Shown: piece after piece, positions 17,593 through 27,288 of the stretch
Numbering within the stretch: position 1 is the first letter of the stretch
How the letters are laid out: each line of letters starts with the position of its first letter
Assembly (NCBI RefSeq): GCF_014635725.1
Contig: NZ_BMDJ01000013.1
Location: 26,968-90,967, forward strand
DNA length: 64,000 nt
Direction of reading: 5' to 3'
Source of the DNA: Pedobacter mendelii
Lineage (GTDB): Bacteria; Bacteroidota; Bacteroidia; Sphingobacteriales; Sphingobacteriaceae
Program-made: the position numbers and the translations under genes
The notes under the pieces: model-generated
The model's input: only the letters and a program-made list of their open reading frames with translations
What the model was told of the DNA's origin: nothing
Databases searched by the model: none

Positions 17593-20016
17593 TCAAATCT
17601 TCTTGTGTTTGCCTTTCAAATCCAAATAATCTACATAGTATAAAACCTTTACCGATAGACTATTATTTTGAGGTGAATTTAAAATTCCGCTCAGGTTCTT
17701 ATTGTAGCGTTGGGTATAATATGTATCGTAAGTTTCTGCAGCATCTTTATAGGATAATGACAGGGTACTGCCGGGCGCAAATTGCCAGGTATAAATTAAA
17801 TCGATATTAAATACGTTGTAGTTCCGGTCTGTGCCAGTTGGGCTTGTTCCTTGGTAATCAGTTAAATTACCATCAGGTTTTAGCAAAAAGAAATCCTTAT
17901 TTCTTCTGTCGCTCCAATAGTGTCTTAAAACCACTGTAAAACCCATTAAATTGGTAAACGTATATTTTGCATCAAAAGAATTTTCAACCGTTCGTCTGTC
18001 ATACTTAGAAAAAATAGCCTGATTACCTTGCGAAGTAACCCAGTTTACAAAATCATAATTCGGGTTGAAATTCAAATCCAATCCGAATGCGATTTTATCA
18101 TTAACCCTTAAATTTTGGAAAAAGTAAAAATTGTATGATTTACCTTTAAAAAGCTCTTGTTCCTGATAGCGAATATTTCCACCGAAATTATAGGCTTTAG
18201 CACGATTAGGGTTTATGTACAAACCAATACCAAAACTCTCTGGGACTTTATAAAACTGCCCGTTTCTGGCTTCATAAAAATCATTACGTTGCGCATCATA
18301 ATTAGCATCCAACTCTGCTGACCATAAGTTTTTAAACCTAACATACGAACCACCATTTACACCAAAACTTTGATAATCGCCCGGTGTAACCCGCCTAGAA
18401 TACGACATGTTAAACCAGTTTTGCCATTCATTGTACCACTTGCTTGGTTTAAAAACATTGTAGCCTAAACCAATCCGCTGATCTAAAAAGTTATTGTTGG
18501 TAAAAAAACCCATATCCGATGGGTCGAATTTATCATCGGCAAATACCTGGTTATAACTCCAGGTAAAGTTGCCGCTTTGCTTGCCAAAACGAAGGGTGTA
18601 ACTATAACCTGTACTTGTTTCTTCGCCGCGTAAATAACTCATTTTACCACCGCCATTAATAAAATATTTGTTGTTTTTGTTATTCAAATTAAAAAGTAAA
18701 GCACTTACGTTAGCATCGTAAGCACTGCCTTGCCTTAAAACATTTGTATTTATAAATGTTGCTGAACTATTGTTTTTTAACGATTGATCGAAAACTAAAA
18801 TATTATAATTGGTTAATGGTTGGGTTTCTACATTACGAAGATTACCATTTACATCTTCTACCTCGGTTTGCATGCTATTCGTTATCGCATTGAAAATACC
18901 AATACCTAAGCCTTTAGCCGTACGCCCCGATATTTTAGTTGCATTTAAAACTTTAGCCTCCGTTTGGTCTTTAATAATTTTATCACCGCTGTTTACGCCA
19001 GAATAATTATAATAAGATGGGATGGAACCAATACGCTTGGAATAAAACAAATCTCCTTTATTAAAAAGTTCTGTTCCTTCGGTAAAAAACTGTCTGTTCT
19101 CATTAAACTTAACTTCAAATGGCGTTAGGTTTAAAATTCGATTATCAGATTGAACCTGCCCAAAATCGGGGACTAAAGTCATATCTAAAGTAAAGCTATT
19201 GTTGATGCCATATTTAACATCCATACCGCCATTAAACCTTGCCGTTGTATTTTTTACACCAGGAATATTTGCCGGATAATGGTTTACGTAGGCTGAAAGA
19301 TACGGAGAAAATGAAAGTCGAAGCGGTGGCTTAATATCCTTTATACCTGTAAAAAGTCCTTCCTGATTAATAAAGCCATTAACTTTTGGATCTACAAAAT
19401 TCCAAAAAGTTTGCACATTGGTTCTTTGAATTCTCCGACTAAAATTTAATCCCCAGTTTTGAATATCCTTACTCGAAAAACGTAGTGCCGAATATGGAAT
19501 TTTCATTTCACAAGTCCATCCTAATTCATCAATTTTTACTGCACTTTCCCAAACGGCATTCCAGTTTGGGTCTTCATCGCCAACTTGCGAGTATTTTGCA
19601 TCAAACTGAACACCAGCAGCAGTTACAAAAAACCCATTACCATTCATTTTATCGTAAAATGGATCTACAATGATGGATATAAAATCGGCATTGCCAATGT
19701 TATCCCGAGAAACCAGCTCATGTGAAACACTATCCTTGTCATCGTACATCCGAGCGTTAACATAAATGGCAACATCGTCATACATTACTTTCATTTCTGT
19801 TCGTCTATCTTTTTTATCTACTCTTCCGGGTACTGGTCTGATTTCAAAAAAATCAGTAGCGATTGGCACATTAACCCAACAAGCATCATCCAAAACTCCA
19901 TCAATTTTAGGCACTTCAGCACTTCTTACAGCAGCTAATTGTTTCTGTTTTGATGGGTCTTGCGCATAAGATAAAGTATAAGCAAGCAGTAAAAACAGTA
20001 TTAAATAGAATTTCAT
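17593..20016 (-). CDS. DUF5916 protein: CBM9-like domain plus outer-membrane barrel
   Basis: 807 residues with a signal peptide (about 1-18). A carbohydrate-binding-family-9-like sandwich (about 30-215) begins VPKIDGVLDDACW and includes MKVMYDDVAIYVNARMYD. The rest (about 220-807) is beta-rich with repeated aromatic strands, matching the DUF5916 barrel. Such proteins are common in Bacteroidota and are of unknown function; a role in the outer membrane is inferred. It is transcribed convergently with the DUF3078 gene. Confidence 0.85.
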   Translation of the reverse strand: MKFYLILFLLLAYTLSYAQDPSKQKQLAAVRSAEVPKIDGVLDDACWVNVPIATDFFEIRPVPGRVDKKDRRTEMKVMYDDVAIYVNARMYDDKDSVSHELVSRDNIGNADFISIIVDPFYDKMNGNGFFVTAAGVQFDAKYSQVGDEDPNWNAVWESAVKIDELGWTCEMKIPYSALRFSSKDIQNWGLNFSRRIQRTNVQTFWNFVDPKVNGFINQEGLFTGIKDIKPPLRLSFSPYLSAYVNHYPANIPGVKNTTARFNGGMDVKYGINNSFTLDMTLVPDFGQVQSDNRILNLTPFEVKFNENRQFFTEGTELFNKGDLFYSKRIGSIPSYYNYSGVNSGDKIIKDQTEAKVLNATKISGRTAKGLGIGIFNAITNSMQTEVEDVNGNLRNVETQPLTNYNILVFDQSLKNNSSATFINTNVLRQGSAYDANVSALLFNLNNKNNKYFINGGGKMSYLRGEETSTGYSYTLRFGKQSGNFTWSYNQVFADDKFDPSDMGFFTNNNFLDQRIGLGYNVFKPSKWYNEWQNWFNMSYSRRVTPGDYQSFGVNGGSYVRFKNLWSAELDANYDAQRNDFYEARNGQFYKVPESFGIGLYINPNRAKAYNFGGNIRYQEQELFKGKSYNFYFFQNLRVNDKIAFGLDLNFNPNYDFVNWVTSQGNQAIFSKYDRRTVENSFDAKYTFTNLMGFTVVLRHYWSDRRNKDFFLLKPDGNLTDYQGTSPTGTDRNYNVFNIDLIYTWQFAPGSTLSLSYKDAAETYDTYYTQRYNKNLSGILNSPQNNSLSVKVLYYVDYLDLKGKHKKI

Positions 20017-20183
20017 AGGTTTGGTTTAGTCTACATAAGACTAGCACCATAAAGAAATGTTGCACGAGAAAGGAAATTAGGATGCAAAATTTAAACGTTT
20101 TGGAACAAAATGCCTTGAAACTTGAGTTAAGAAGATTTTTAATTACAACTATTTTTAACGGTTTGTAACAAGCCGCTGTTTTT

Positions 20184-20243
20184 AAACCCGACAGCAGCGG
20201 CAGCCCCGAATATTTCATGAGGGCTATAGCGAATGGCGGGACT
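20184..20243 (-). repeat. Dispersed intergenic repeat, copy 1
   Basis: Read on the reverse strand, this 60-base block (AGTCCCGCCATTCGCTATAG at its start, CTGTCGGGTTT at its end) closely matches 54651-54711 on the forward strand, with a few substitutions. Both copies are intergenic. Confidence 0.7.
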
Positions 20244-20556
20244 GGAGTCTGCCAAATGCAAATGAACGTTCATTTCCAAAAAATAGACCTTTAAATTAAA
20301 ATTCATTGTATAAAATCTTTTATTTTTTGGAGCGCAATGCCTCTGCAAACCAATTAATTTCTTCCTGTGTTTCGCTCGTACACTTTGCATCGTCGTACCT
20401 CCTCGCTGCAGGGTACCGCTACACCCAGGGCTAGGTGGGTAAAGCAGTAATCATTTTTAACGGTTTGCAACAAGCCATTTCCAAAAATTAATCCTTCGCA
20501 TTCGTTCAATTAACATTTTTGCCTTTGAGTTGCAAAGATTTACAATCAAAATTTGA

Positions 20557-20564
20557 TACATTTG
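20557..20564 (+). promoter_or_regulatory. Bacteroidota -7 promoter motif for ffh
   Basis: TACATTTG matches TAnnTTTG and lies 60 bases before the ffh ATG at 20625. A TTG at 20530-20532 is a possible but slightly distant -33 element. The motif lies just inside an upstream in-frame extension of ffh, which argues against that longer start. Confidence 0.5.
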
Positions 20565-20624
20565 CCTTTCATTAAAAACAAGTGGCTTTTGCTTTATGGC
20601 AATAGGCCAATAGCTTATAAAAAG

Positions 20625-21962
20625 ATGTTTGATAATTTACAGGACAAGCTAGACAGAGCATTTAAAGTATTAAAAGGGCAAGGTAATATTACGGAAATTA
20701 ACGTGGCAGAAACCATGAAAGAAATCCGTAAAGCATTATTAGATGCCGATGTTAACTACAAAACAGCCAAAGCATTTACCGATGATGTAAGGCAAAAAGC
20801 TTTGGGGCAAAACGTTTTAACAGCGGTTTCGCCAGGGCAATTGCTTACCAAAATAATGAATGATGAACTTGCCGCTTTAATGGGTGGCGAAGTTACGGAG
20901 TTAGATACGAAAGCAAATCCAACCATTATATTAATTGCCGGTTTAAACGGAGCAGGTAAAACTACTTTCGCTGGTAAATTGGCCTTACATTTAAAAGGTA
21001 AAGGCAAAAAACCTTTATTGGTGGCAGGTGATATGTATCGTCCTGCAGCGGTTGATCAATTGGAGGTTTTAGGAACTTCGGTTGGTGTATCGGTTTATGC
21101 AAACCGCGATTCGAAAGACCCTGTGGCAATTGCTTTAGAGGGTATAGCGCATGGTAAACAAAATGGTAACAACGTAATTATTATCGATACAGCTGGTCGT
21201 TTAGCGATTGATGAATCGTTGATGAACGAAATATCGGAAGTTAAAGCCAAAACACAGCCACACGAAATTTTATTTGTTGTGGATTCAATGACCGGCCAGG
21301 ATGCGGTAAATACAGCAAAAGTGTTTAATGACAGACTGGATTTTACCGGTGTTGTTTTAACCAAACTAGATGGTGATACCCGCGGTGGTGCTGCGCTTTC
21401 AATTAAATCGGTTGTAAATAAGCCAATTAAATTTATTGGTACCGGCGAAAAAATGGAGGCACTGGATGTTTTCTATCCAGACCGTATGGCATCGCGTATT
21501 TTGGGTATGGGTGATGTGGTTTCACTTGTTGAACGTGCTCAAATGCAGTTTGATGAAAAAGAAGCTGCAGAATTACAGAAGAAAATCCGCAAAAACAAAT
21601 TCGATTTCAATGATTTCTACAACCAGATTCAGCAAATTAAGAAGATGGGTAATATGAAAGATTTGATGGGCATGATACCAGGTGTAGGTAAAATGATGAA
21701 GAATGTTGAAATTGAAGATGATGCATTTAAATCTATCGAATCGATTATTCAATCGATGACGCCTTTTGAAAAAGAAAACCCTGATAGCATTCAGCAAAGT
21801 CGCCGCTTAAGGATTGCAAAAGGCTCTGGTCGTAAAATTGAAGAGGTTACCAAGCTGATAAAACAGTTTGAAGATATGCGTAAAATGATGAAACAATTTT
21901 CTAACCCTGCCGCAGCTGCAGCAATGATGAAAAATATGCCGAAAATGCCTCAAGGAAGGTAG
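20625..21962 (+). CDS. ffh: Signal recognition particle protein Ffh
   Basis: 445 residues from the ATG at 20625, the canonical start (MFDNLQDKLDRAF). A 24-codon in-frame extension from a TTG upstream does not fit the family and overlaps the promoter. The N domain is about 1-95. The G domain carries GLNGAGKTT (106-114), DTAGR and TKLDGDTRGGAALS. The C-terminal M domain is methionine-rich, with PGVGKMMK and SRRLRIAKGSGR. Ffh with 4.5S RNA delivers nascent membrane proteins to FtsY and SecYEG. An intrinsic terminator follows. Confidence 0.96.
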   Translation: MFDNLQDKLDRAFKVLKGQGNITEINVAETMKEIRKALLDADVNYKTAKAFTDDVRQKALGQNVLTAVSPGQLLTKIMNDELAALMGGEVTELDTKANPTIILIAGLNGAGKTTFAGKLALHLKGKGKKPLLVAGDMYRPAAVDQLEVLGTSVGVSVYANRDSKDPVAIALEGIAHGKQNGNNVIIIDTAGRLAIDESLMNEISEVKAKTQPHEILFVVDSMTGQDAVNTAKVFNDRLDFTGVVLTKLDGDTRGGAALSIKSVVNKPIKFIGTGEKMEALDVFYPDRMASRILGMGDVVSLVERAQMQFDEKEAAELQKKIRKNKFDFNDFYNQIQQIKKMGNMKDLMGMIPGVGKMMKNVEIEDDAFKSIESIIQSMTPFEKENPDSIQQSRRLRIAKGSGRKIEEVTKLIKQFEDMRKMMKQFSNPAAAAAMMKNMPKMPQGR

Positions 21963-22007
21963 TTTAAGGTTTAAGATTAAAGCGAAGCTAGCATATAGTA
22001 AATATTT

Positions 22008-22038
22008 AAATCCTAATCAGAAATGGTTGGGATTTTTT
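22008..22038 (+). terminator. Intrinsic terminator after ffh
   Basis: An 11-bp stem with G-U pairs (22008-22018 with 22025-22035) is followed by a T run, 46 bases past the ffh stop. Confidence 0.65.
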
Positions 22039-22222
22039 TGTGTACTAAGGTTTTTATTCGCACCATACATTTCAGTGCCGTTGGTTTCAACCAACAAAAA
22101 AGATTAGAGTTTGAATAACAAAATTAGAATTTATATTATCTAAACAATTCCTATATTAGCCTCAACAATCAATTATTCATCCCCGAATAATATAACATCC
22201 CAACATTTTCAAGGAATTTTTA

Positions 22223-23761
22223 ATGCTTGTAAAAACTTATGGGAGTGCCGTTTACGGAGTAAATGCTTTAACAATAACCATCGAAATAAGCATAAGCGCA
22301 GGAAATAAATATTTCATGGTTGGCTTGCCTGATAATGCTGTTAAAGAAAGTTTGCAGCGGGTAGAAAGTGCCATTCATATGGCTGGTTTTCGCATGCCTC
22401 GTCAAAAAATTGTCGTAAATCTTGCACCTGCCGACATCAGAAAAGAGGGTTCGGCTTATGATTTACCAATTGCAATTGGAATTCTTGCCGCTTCTGGTCA
22501 AATCCCGTCAGAAGATTTAGAACATTATTTCATCATGGGCGAATTGTCACTCGATGGTGCGATTCAACCAATAAAAGGGGCATTACCCATTGCTATCCAA
22601 GCCCAACAAGATGGCTTTAAAGGTTTCATTTTACCCAAACAAAACGTTCGTGAAGCGGCAATTGTTGAAGGACTTATTGCTTACGGTATTGAAACTTTAG
22701 CCCAAGTAATTGCTTTCTTTAATAAAAGTGAACCGCTTGAGCAAGTTAAGATAAATACGAGAGAAGAATTCCTTAAAAACATCGGGAATTACGAACACGA
22801 TTTCGCAGATGTTAAGGGACAAGAAAACATTAAACGAGCGCTTGAAATTGCCGCCGCAGGTGGCCATAATGTTATTTTAATTGGCCCACCGGGTGCAGGA
22901 AAAACGATGCTGGCGAAACGCCTGCCAACTATTTTGCCCCCCTTAAATTTACACGAGGCATTAGAAACCACCAAAATCCATTCTGTAGCTGGTAAACTTT
23001 CTGCAGCCGATGCGCTCATGACGGTTAGACCATACCGCTCGCCGCACCACACCATTTCCGATGTTGCCTTAGTTGGCGGCGGTATGAACCCTCAACCAGG
23101 GGAAATATCTTTAGCACACAATGGCGTTTTGTTTCTAGATGAATTGCCCGAATTTAAAAGAACGGTTTTAGAAGTAATGAGACAACCCTTAGAAGACAGG
23201 AAAGTTGCCATTTCAAGAGCAAGATTTTCCGTTGAATACCCTGCAAGTTTTATGCTAGTCGCATCAATGAACCCATGTCCTTGCGGTTTTTACAATCACC
23301 CTGAAAAGGAGTGTGTTTGTGCACCGGGTGTAGTACAAAAGTATCTAAGTAAAATATCAGGACCACTTTTAGATAGAATCGATTTGCATGTGGAGGTTAC
23401 ACCTGTTAATTTTTCAGAATTGGCATCATCCCGCGAAGCGGAAAAAAGTGAACTGATTAGAGCAAGAGTAATTAAGGCAAGAGAAATTCAAGATCATCGC
23501 TTTGCAGATAAAGAAGATTTGCATTATAACGCTCAAATGAGCCCTAAAATGGTTCGTAAAGTTTGCCAAATTAGTGAGGCCGGAACAATCCTTTTAAAAT
23601 CGGCCATGGAGCGATTAGGTTTATCAGCTCGTGCTTACGACCGAATTTTAAAAGTAGCCAGAACCATTGCCGATTTAGATGGAAGCGAAAATGTAGAATT
23701 GGAGCATCTGGCAGAATCTATAAATTATCGCAGTTTGGATAGAGATGGCTGGGCGGGTTAA
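22223..23761 (+). CDS. YifB-family Mg-chelatase-like AAA+ ATPase
   Basis: 512 residues, full length. An N-terminal ChlI/lon-like domain (about 20-140: FMVGLPDNAVKESLQRV, NLAPADIRKEGSAYDLPIA) precedes the AAA+ module. Walker A is GPPGAGKT (221-228) and Walker B is LFLDELPEF. The ASMNPCPCGF segment with further cysteines (CVCAPG) is typical of YifB/ComM. ComM homologs are branch-migration helicases in natural transformation; whether this strain is competent is unknown. Confidence 0.93.
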   Translation: MLVKTYGSAVYGVNALTITIEISISAGNKYFMVGLPDNAVKESLQRVESAIHMAGFRMPRQKIVVNLAPADIRKEGSAYDLPIAIGILAASGQIPSEDLEHYFIMGELSLDGAIQPIKGALPIAIQAQQDGFKGFILPKQNVREAAIVEGLIAYGIETLAQVIAFFNKSEPLEQVKINTREEFLKNIGNYEHDFADVKGQENIKRALEIAAAGGHNVILIGPPGAGKTMLAKRLPTILPPLNLHEALETTKIHSVAGKLSAADALMTVRPYRSPHHTISDVALVGGGMNPQPGEISLAHNGVLFLDELPEFKRTVLEVMRQPLEDRKVAISRARFSVEYPASFMLVASMNPCPCGFYNHPEKECVCAPGVVQKYLSKISGPLLDRIDLHVEVTPVNFSELASSREAEKSELIRARVIKAREIQDHRFADKEDLHYNAQMSPKMVRKVCQISEAGTILLKSAMERLGLSARAYDRILKVARTIADLDGSENVELEHLAESINYRSLDRDGWAG

Positions 23762-24119
23762 CTAAATCTGTTTTCTTATTCGTTTTTGCCGAGGCTAAAT
23801 AGAGAAACTATTCCTTAAGCTGAAAAGGCTATTGCATGATTATTCTGCTAAACTAAACAAATCAAAAATCAATACTCCTGTAGAAGCTTTCAAAAGAGCT
23901 ACGATTCCAAAACATCATTTAACAAAGACTAAAAAATGAAACAATAGTCTGTATTTCAGATAATTAAAATTAAAATTATTTTTTATTTGGTTTGATTTTG
24001 CTGCTGTTTTCAGCTCTTTAAAAGTCTTTTGGCATAGTCGTTGTAAACAGGCTGTTACAAATAAAAACCGAATCTATCATCTCTACCCTAATAGATTCAT
24101 AACCTTTCAAAAATATAAT
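23762..24119. other. AT-rich intergenic region with a sigma-54-like site
   Basis: 358 bases with no credible gene. The only structured signal seen is a sigma-54-type motif near 24030. Confidence 0.5.
24030..24044 (+). promoter_or_regulatory. Sigma-54-like -24/-12 promoter
   Basis: TGGCATAGTCGTTGT matches TGGCAC-N5-TTGC with the correct spacing. The mismatches are T for C at the sixth base and T for C in the -12 element. It lies 76 bases before the small lipoprotein gene. No bacterial enhancer-binding protein gene is nearby. Confidence 0.4.
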
Positions 24120-24491
24120 ATGAAAAAGACAGTTCAAATTTTTAGCATGCTTTTAATAGCATTAACAGTAATGGTATCGTGTAAAAAAGATACAGACCCT
24201 GCAGACCGAGATTTCTTCGTAGGTACTTACAGAGGAACGGTTTCCTATAATAAAGATGGTACACAAATAAACAGTACTGATGGCAAAGTAACTGTAACCA
24301 AAATTAACGACACCTATAGTTTCTTTTTTGGCAACAATATTCCTGACATTACAGGCGTTAAATTTCAGGAAAGCGGAAATACATACATAAGTGTTGGTAC
24401 AGGCGTTATTGGTATTACGATAGATGCCAGCACCTTAAAAATAGGTGTTTCAAATTCGAATGGTACCTGGACGGCAAATTGCACCAGGTAA
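24120..24491 (+). CDS. Small lipoprotein of unknown function
   Basis: 123 residues. The signal ends in MVSC (Cys21), a lipobox. The mature part is a Thr/Asn/Gly-rich beta protein (GTYRGTVSYNKDGTQINS, WTANCTR at the end), resembling small lipocalin-like or DUF4369-like surface proteins but not assignable. It is monocistronic, bracketed by a sigma-54-like site upstream and a perfect 12-bp-stem terminator 13 bases downstream. Confidence 0.75.
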   Translation: MKKTVQIFSMLLIALTVMVSCKKDTDPADRDFFVGTYRGTVSYNKDGTQINSTDGKVTVTKINDTYSFFFGNNIPDITGVKFQESGNTYISVGTGVIGITIDASTLKIGVSNSNGTWTANCTR

Positions 24492-24504
24492 TTTTATAAA
24501 ATAG

Positions 24505-24535
24505 AAAAGTCCCGATTAAAATCGGGACTTTTTTG
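24505..24535 (+). terminator. Intrinsic terminator
   Basis: A perfect 12-bp stem (24505-24516 with 24521-24532), a 4-nt TAAA loop and a T run, just after the small lipoprotein gene. Confidence 0.9.
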
Positions 24536-24650
24536 TTTACGGCAATTAAGACAAGATTAAACTTTTACGTTATTGTAGCGTATTGTTTAATTTGAGGTAC
24601 AGTATTTGTACATTATTTTAAACTAAAAAATATCTGCATTCCATAATACA

Positions 24651-26144
24651 ATGATTAAAAGCTTAAGATTTATACTTATTTTTTTTGTTCTCGCTTTTCT
24701 CTCTCCTAAAAATTCATTTGCAAATTTCGATTTTAACACCAACTGCTTAAACGCTTATAAAAGTATTTTTGAACTTAAACTCGGCAACGCAAAAGCGTAT
24801 ATCGCTACAGAAAAAAAACAACATCCTAACAACTCTATTATACCATTATTAGAAAATTATGTAGATTATTTTACTTTAATTACTTCGGGAAGTAAAGTAG
24901 ATTTCGATAAGTTAAAAGGAAATAAATCAGCCAGATTAGATAAAATAAATGATGACGATAAAAACTCGCCGTATTATTTGTACGCTCAAGCCGAGATAAA
25001 TTTGCAATGGGCATTAATTCGGAGTCGTTTCGGAGAATATTTTAATGCTGCAATGGAAATTAGAAAAGCAAATAACCTATTGCTTGATAACAAAAAAAAG
25101 TTTCCAAACTTTTTACTAAACGATAAAGGCCTTGGCTTAATTAATACAGTTTTAGGAAACCTTCCCGATGGGGCTTTAAAAAGTGCTTTATCAACATTCG
25201 GTATAAAAGGTAATACACAAACAGGGTTAGCAATACTTGATAAACTTGCTGAAAATTTGCCAAAGTCAACCTACGAGCCTTTTTACGAAGAGGTAGTTTT
25301 CTATTACGCATATGTTCTAACCGATGTGGCCCATAGTCCTGCAGCTTATGTAAAAACAATGAAATATACCGAGCGTATTGCAGATACTAGCCTTTTAAAA
25401 TCATACCTTCAGAGTTATGTTTGTATAAAGACAGCACACAATGATGAAGCTATAAATATTCTGGCTAAAAAACCTGAAGGCGGAACTTATCAGTCGTTTC
25501 CATATCTTGATTATTTAGAAGGTATTGCTCATTTAAACAAATTAGACTTAGGTGCATCAACTTATTTTAATCGGTTTTTGCAAACTAATAAGGGCGTAAA
25601 TTTTATAAAAGACACCAATCTCCACTTAGGATGGATAGCACTGTTAAAGGGTGACAAATCCGGCTACACGAGCTTCATATCAAAAGCTAATAATTCTGGC
25701 TACACATACAACGAAAAAGATAAACAGGCACAAAATGAAGCATCAGCGCCTGCCCCGCCAGCAGATTTATTAAAAGCAAGATTATTATATGATGGTGGTT
25801 ACTTATCTAAGGCCTTACAGTTATTAGATGATAGAAAAGCTGCTGATTATAATTCTGATAAAGATAAAACAGAATTTAATTACCGATTGGGAAGAATTTA
25901 TGATGACTTAGGAAAGGATGACCAGGCGCTTAATTATTACCAGGCAGCAATAACACAAGGAAAAGGCCTTAAGTATTATTTTGCAGCAAATGCAGCTTTA
26001 CAAATGGGCAAGGTGTATGAGAAAAAAAACAATAAAGTTAAAGCAAAAGAGGCTTTCAATAATGCGATATCTATGAAAAATCATGAGTATGAAAGCAGTA
26101 TCGAAAGCCAGGCAAAAATGGGTTTAAAAAGAGTTGGATTTTAA
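24651..26144 (+). CDS. Secreted tetratricopeptide-repeat protein
   Basis: 497 residues with a signal peptide (about 1-24, ending NSFA). Most of the protein is alpha-helical repeats. The TPR pattern is clearest near the C-terminus: FNYRLGRIYDDLGKDDQALNYYQAAI, then AALQMGKVYEKKNNKVKAKEAFNNAI. The N-terminal two thirds are more divergent helices. It is likely a periplasmic scaffold; no catalytic motif is seen. Its stop overlaps by four bases the end of the convergent KAS III-like gene. Confidence 0.8.
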   Translation: MIKSLRFILIFFVLAFLSPKNSFANFDFNTNCLNAYKSIFELKLGNAKAYIATEKKQHPNNSIIPLLENYVDYFTLITSGSKVDFDKLKGNKSARLDKINDDDKNSPYYLYAQAEINLQWALIRSRFGEYFNAAMEIRKANNLLLDNKKKFPNFLLNDKGLGLINTVLGNLPDGALKSALSTFGIKGNTQTGLAILDKLAENLPKSTYEPFYEEVVFYYAYVLTDVAHSPAAYVKTMKYTERIADTSLLKSYLQSYVCIKTAHNDEAINILAKKPEGGTYQSFPYLDYLEGIAHLNKLDLGASTYFNRFLQTNKGVNFIKDTNLHLGWIALLKGDKSGYTSFISKANNSGYTYNEKDKQAQNEASAPAPPADLLKARLLYDGGYLSKALQLLDDRKAADYNSDKDKTEFNYRLGRIYDDLGKDDQALNYYQAAITQGKGLKYYFAANAALQMGKVYEKKNNKVKAKEAFNNAISMKNHEYESSIESQAKMGLKRVGF

Positions 26145-27217
26145 AATCGGTAAATAAAAGCATTAATGTGCATACCAGCACCTACTGATGCGAAGACTGC
26201 AACATCTCCTTTTTTAACTTTATAACCCTTAACCTGCTCTTTTAAAACTAAATCTAATAAGGTTGGGATAGTTGCTACCGAACTATTTCCAAGCCAGCTG
26301 ATGGTCATAGGAACAAGATTTTCTGGAACGCTGTCTAATCCATACAGTTTAAATAAACGCTTCATAATGGCAGCATCCATTTTGCCATTTGCCTGGTGTA
26401 CGAAAACAATATTTACATCTTCAACACTCAACCCGGCTTTATCTATAACTTTTTTAATTACCTGAGGAACTTGAGTTACGGCAAATTCGTAAAGCTTACG
26501 TCCATTCATTTTAAGATAGAAATTACCGCTATTTTCATCTGGATTTGAACTTTTACCCATAGTAAGTAAACCACCATGTTGAAAAGAATGAGTTTCTGTT
26601 TTATGCGCCAAAATACCATTTTTTTCTTCAGAAGAGGTGCCTTCAAAAATTACAGCCCCTGCACCGTCAGAAAATATCATGCTATCTCTATCATGCGGAT
26701 CGATAATTCTCGATAATGTTTCCGCACCGATAACCAGTACACGCTTTGCATCACCACTTTTAATAAAATAATCTGCCTGAATAGTTCCCTGCACCCAACC
26801 TGGACATCCGAAAATAACATCATAAGCAACACAATCTGGGTTTTCTATGCCCAACAATTTTTTAACTTTTGATGCCAGCGAGGGCAAAATATCTGTACGA
26901 TTACTGTTTAAAGGAATATCACCAAAGTTATGGCAAAAGATAATATAATCTAAAGTTTCCTTATCAATTTGTGCGCTTTCAATTGCTCTTTCAGCAGCTT
27001 TTGCTCCGATTTGATTGCTTAGCTGATCAGGATGTACATAGCGTCTTTCTACAATTTCAGTTATCTCAGAAAACTTGTGAATGATTTCAGTATTTTCTTT
27101 TTCCAACCGATTTCCATTTTCGAAAAACGTAGAATTTAAGAATTCATTACCAGAAATAATATTTTCAGGAATATAGCTTCCCGTACCGATAATTACAGTA
27201 TTTATTGTTTTGCTCAT
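26141..27217 (-). CDS. 3-oxoacyl-ACP synthase III-like condensing enzyme
   Basis: 358 residues with a thiolase fold. The catalytic triad is visible: Cys138 in FGCPGWVQG, His274 in VFVHQANG, and Asn311 in WLGNSSVATIPTLL. It catalyses Claisen condensation of acyl units as in fatty-acid initiation (FabH). It is somewhat longer than E. coli FabH and has no fab genes beside it, so it may be a secondary KAS III for a specialised acyl product. The housekeeping role cannot be excluded. Confidence 0.85.
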   Translation of the reverse strand: MSKTINTVIIGTGSYIPENIISGNEFLNSTFFENGNRLEKENTEIIHKFSEITEIVERRYVHPDQLSNQIGAKAAERAIESAQIDKETLDYIIFCHNFGDIPLNSNRTDILPSLASKVKKLLGIENPDCVAYDVIFGCPGWVQGTIQADYFIKSGDAKRVLVIGAETLSRIIDPHDRDSMIFSDGAGAVIFEGTSSEEKNGILAHKTETHSFQHGGLLTMGKSSNPDENSGNFYLKMNGRKLYEFAVTQVPQVIKKVIDKAGLSVEDVNIVFVHQANGKMDAAIMKRLFKLYGLDSVPENLVPMTISWLGNSSVATIPTLLDLVLKEQVKGYKVKKGDVAVFASVGAGMHINAFIYRF

Positions 27218-27288
27218 AATTATAATACCGTATACTACAACGGTATGTAGTATAAAAATATGGTTAATAAATTAAAAATGGAAATAAT

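Larger units (their letters stand above)
20017..20624. other. Intergenic region with a dispersed repeat before ffh
   Basis: About 600 bases without a credible gene. It contains a GC-richer repeat copy (20184-20243). A short phrase is also repeated: GGTTTGTAACAAGCC near 20160 and GGTTTGCAACAAGCC near 20461. The right end holds the ffh promoter motif. Short open frames here lack any protein-like composition. Confidence 0.55.

Noticed and set aside
17442..17810. 122-codon open frame
   Set aside because: It begins in a repeat fragment and runs antisense into the 3' part of the DUF5916 gene; composition is not protein-like.
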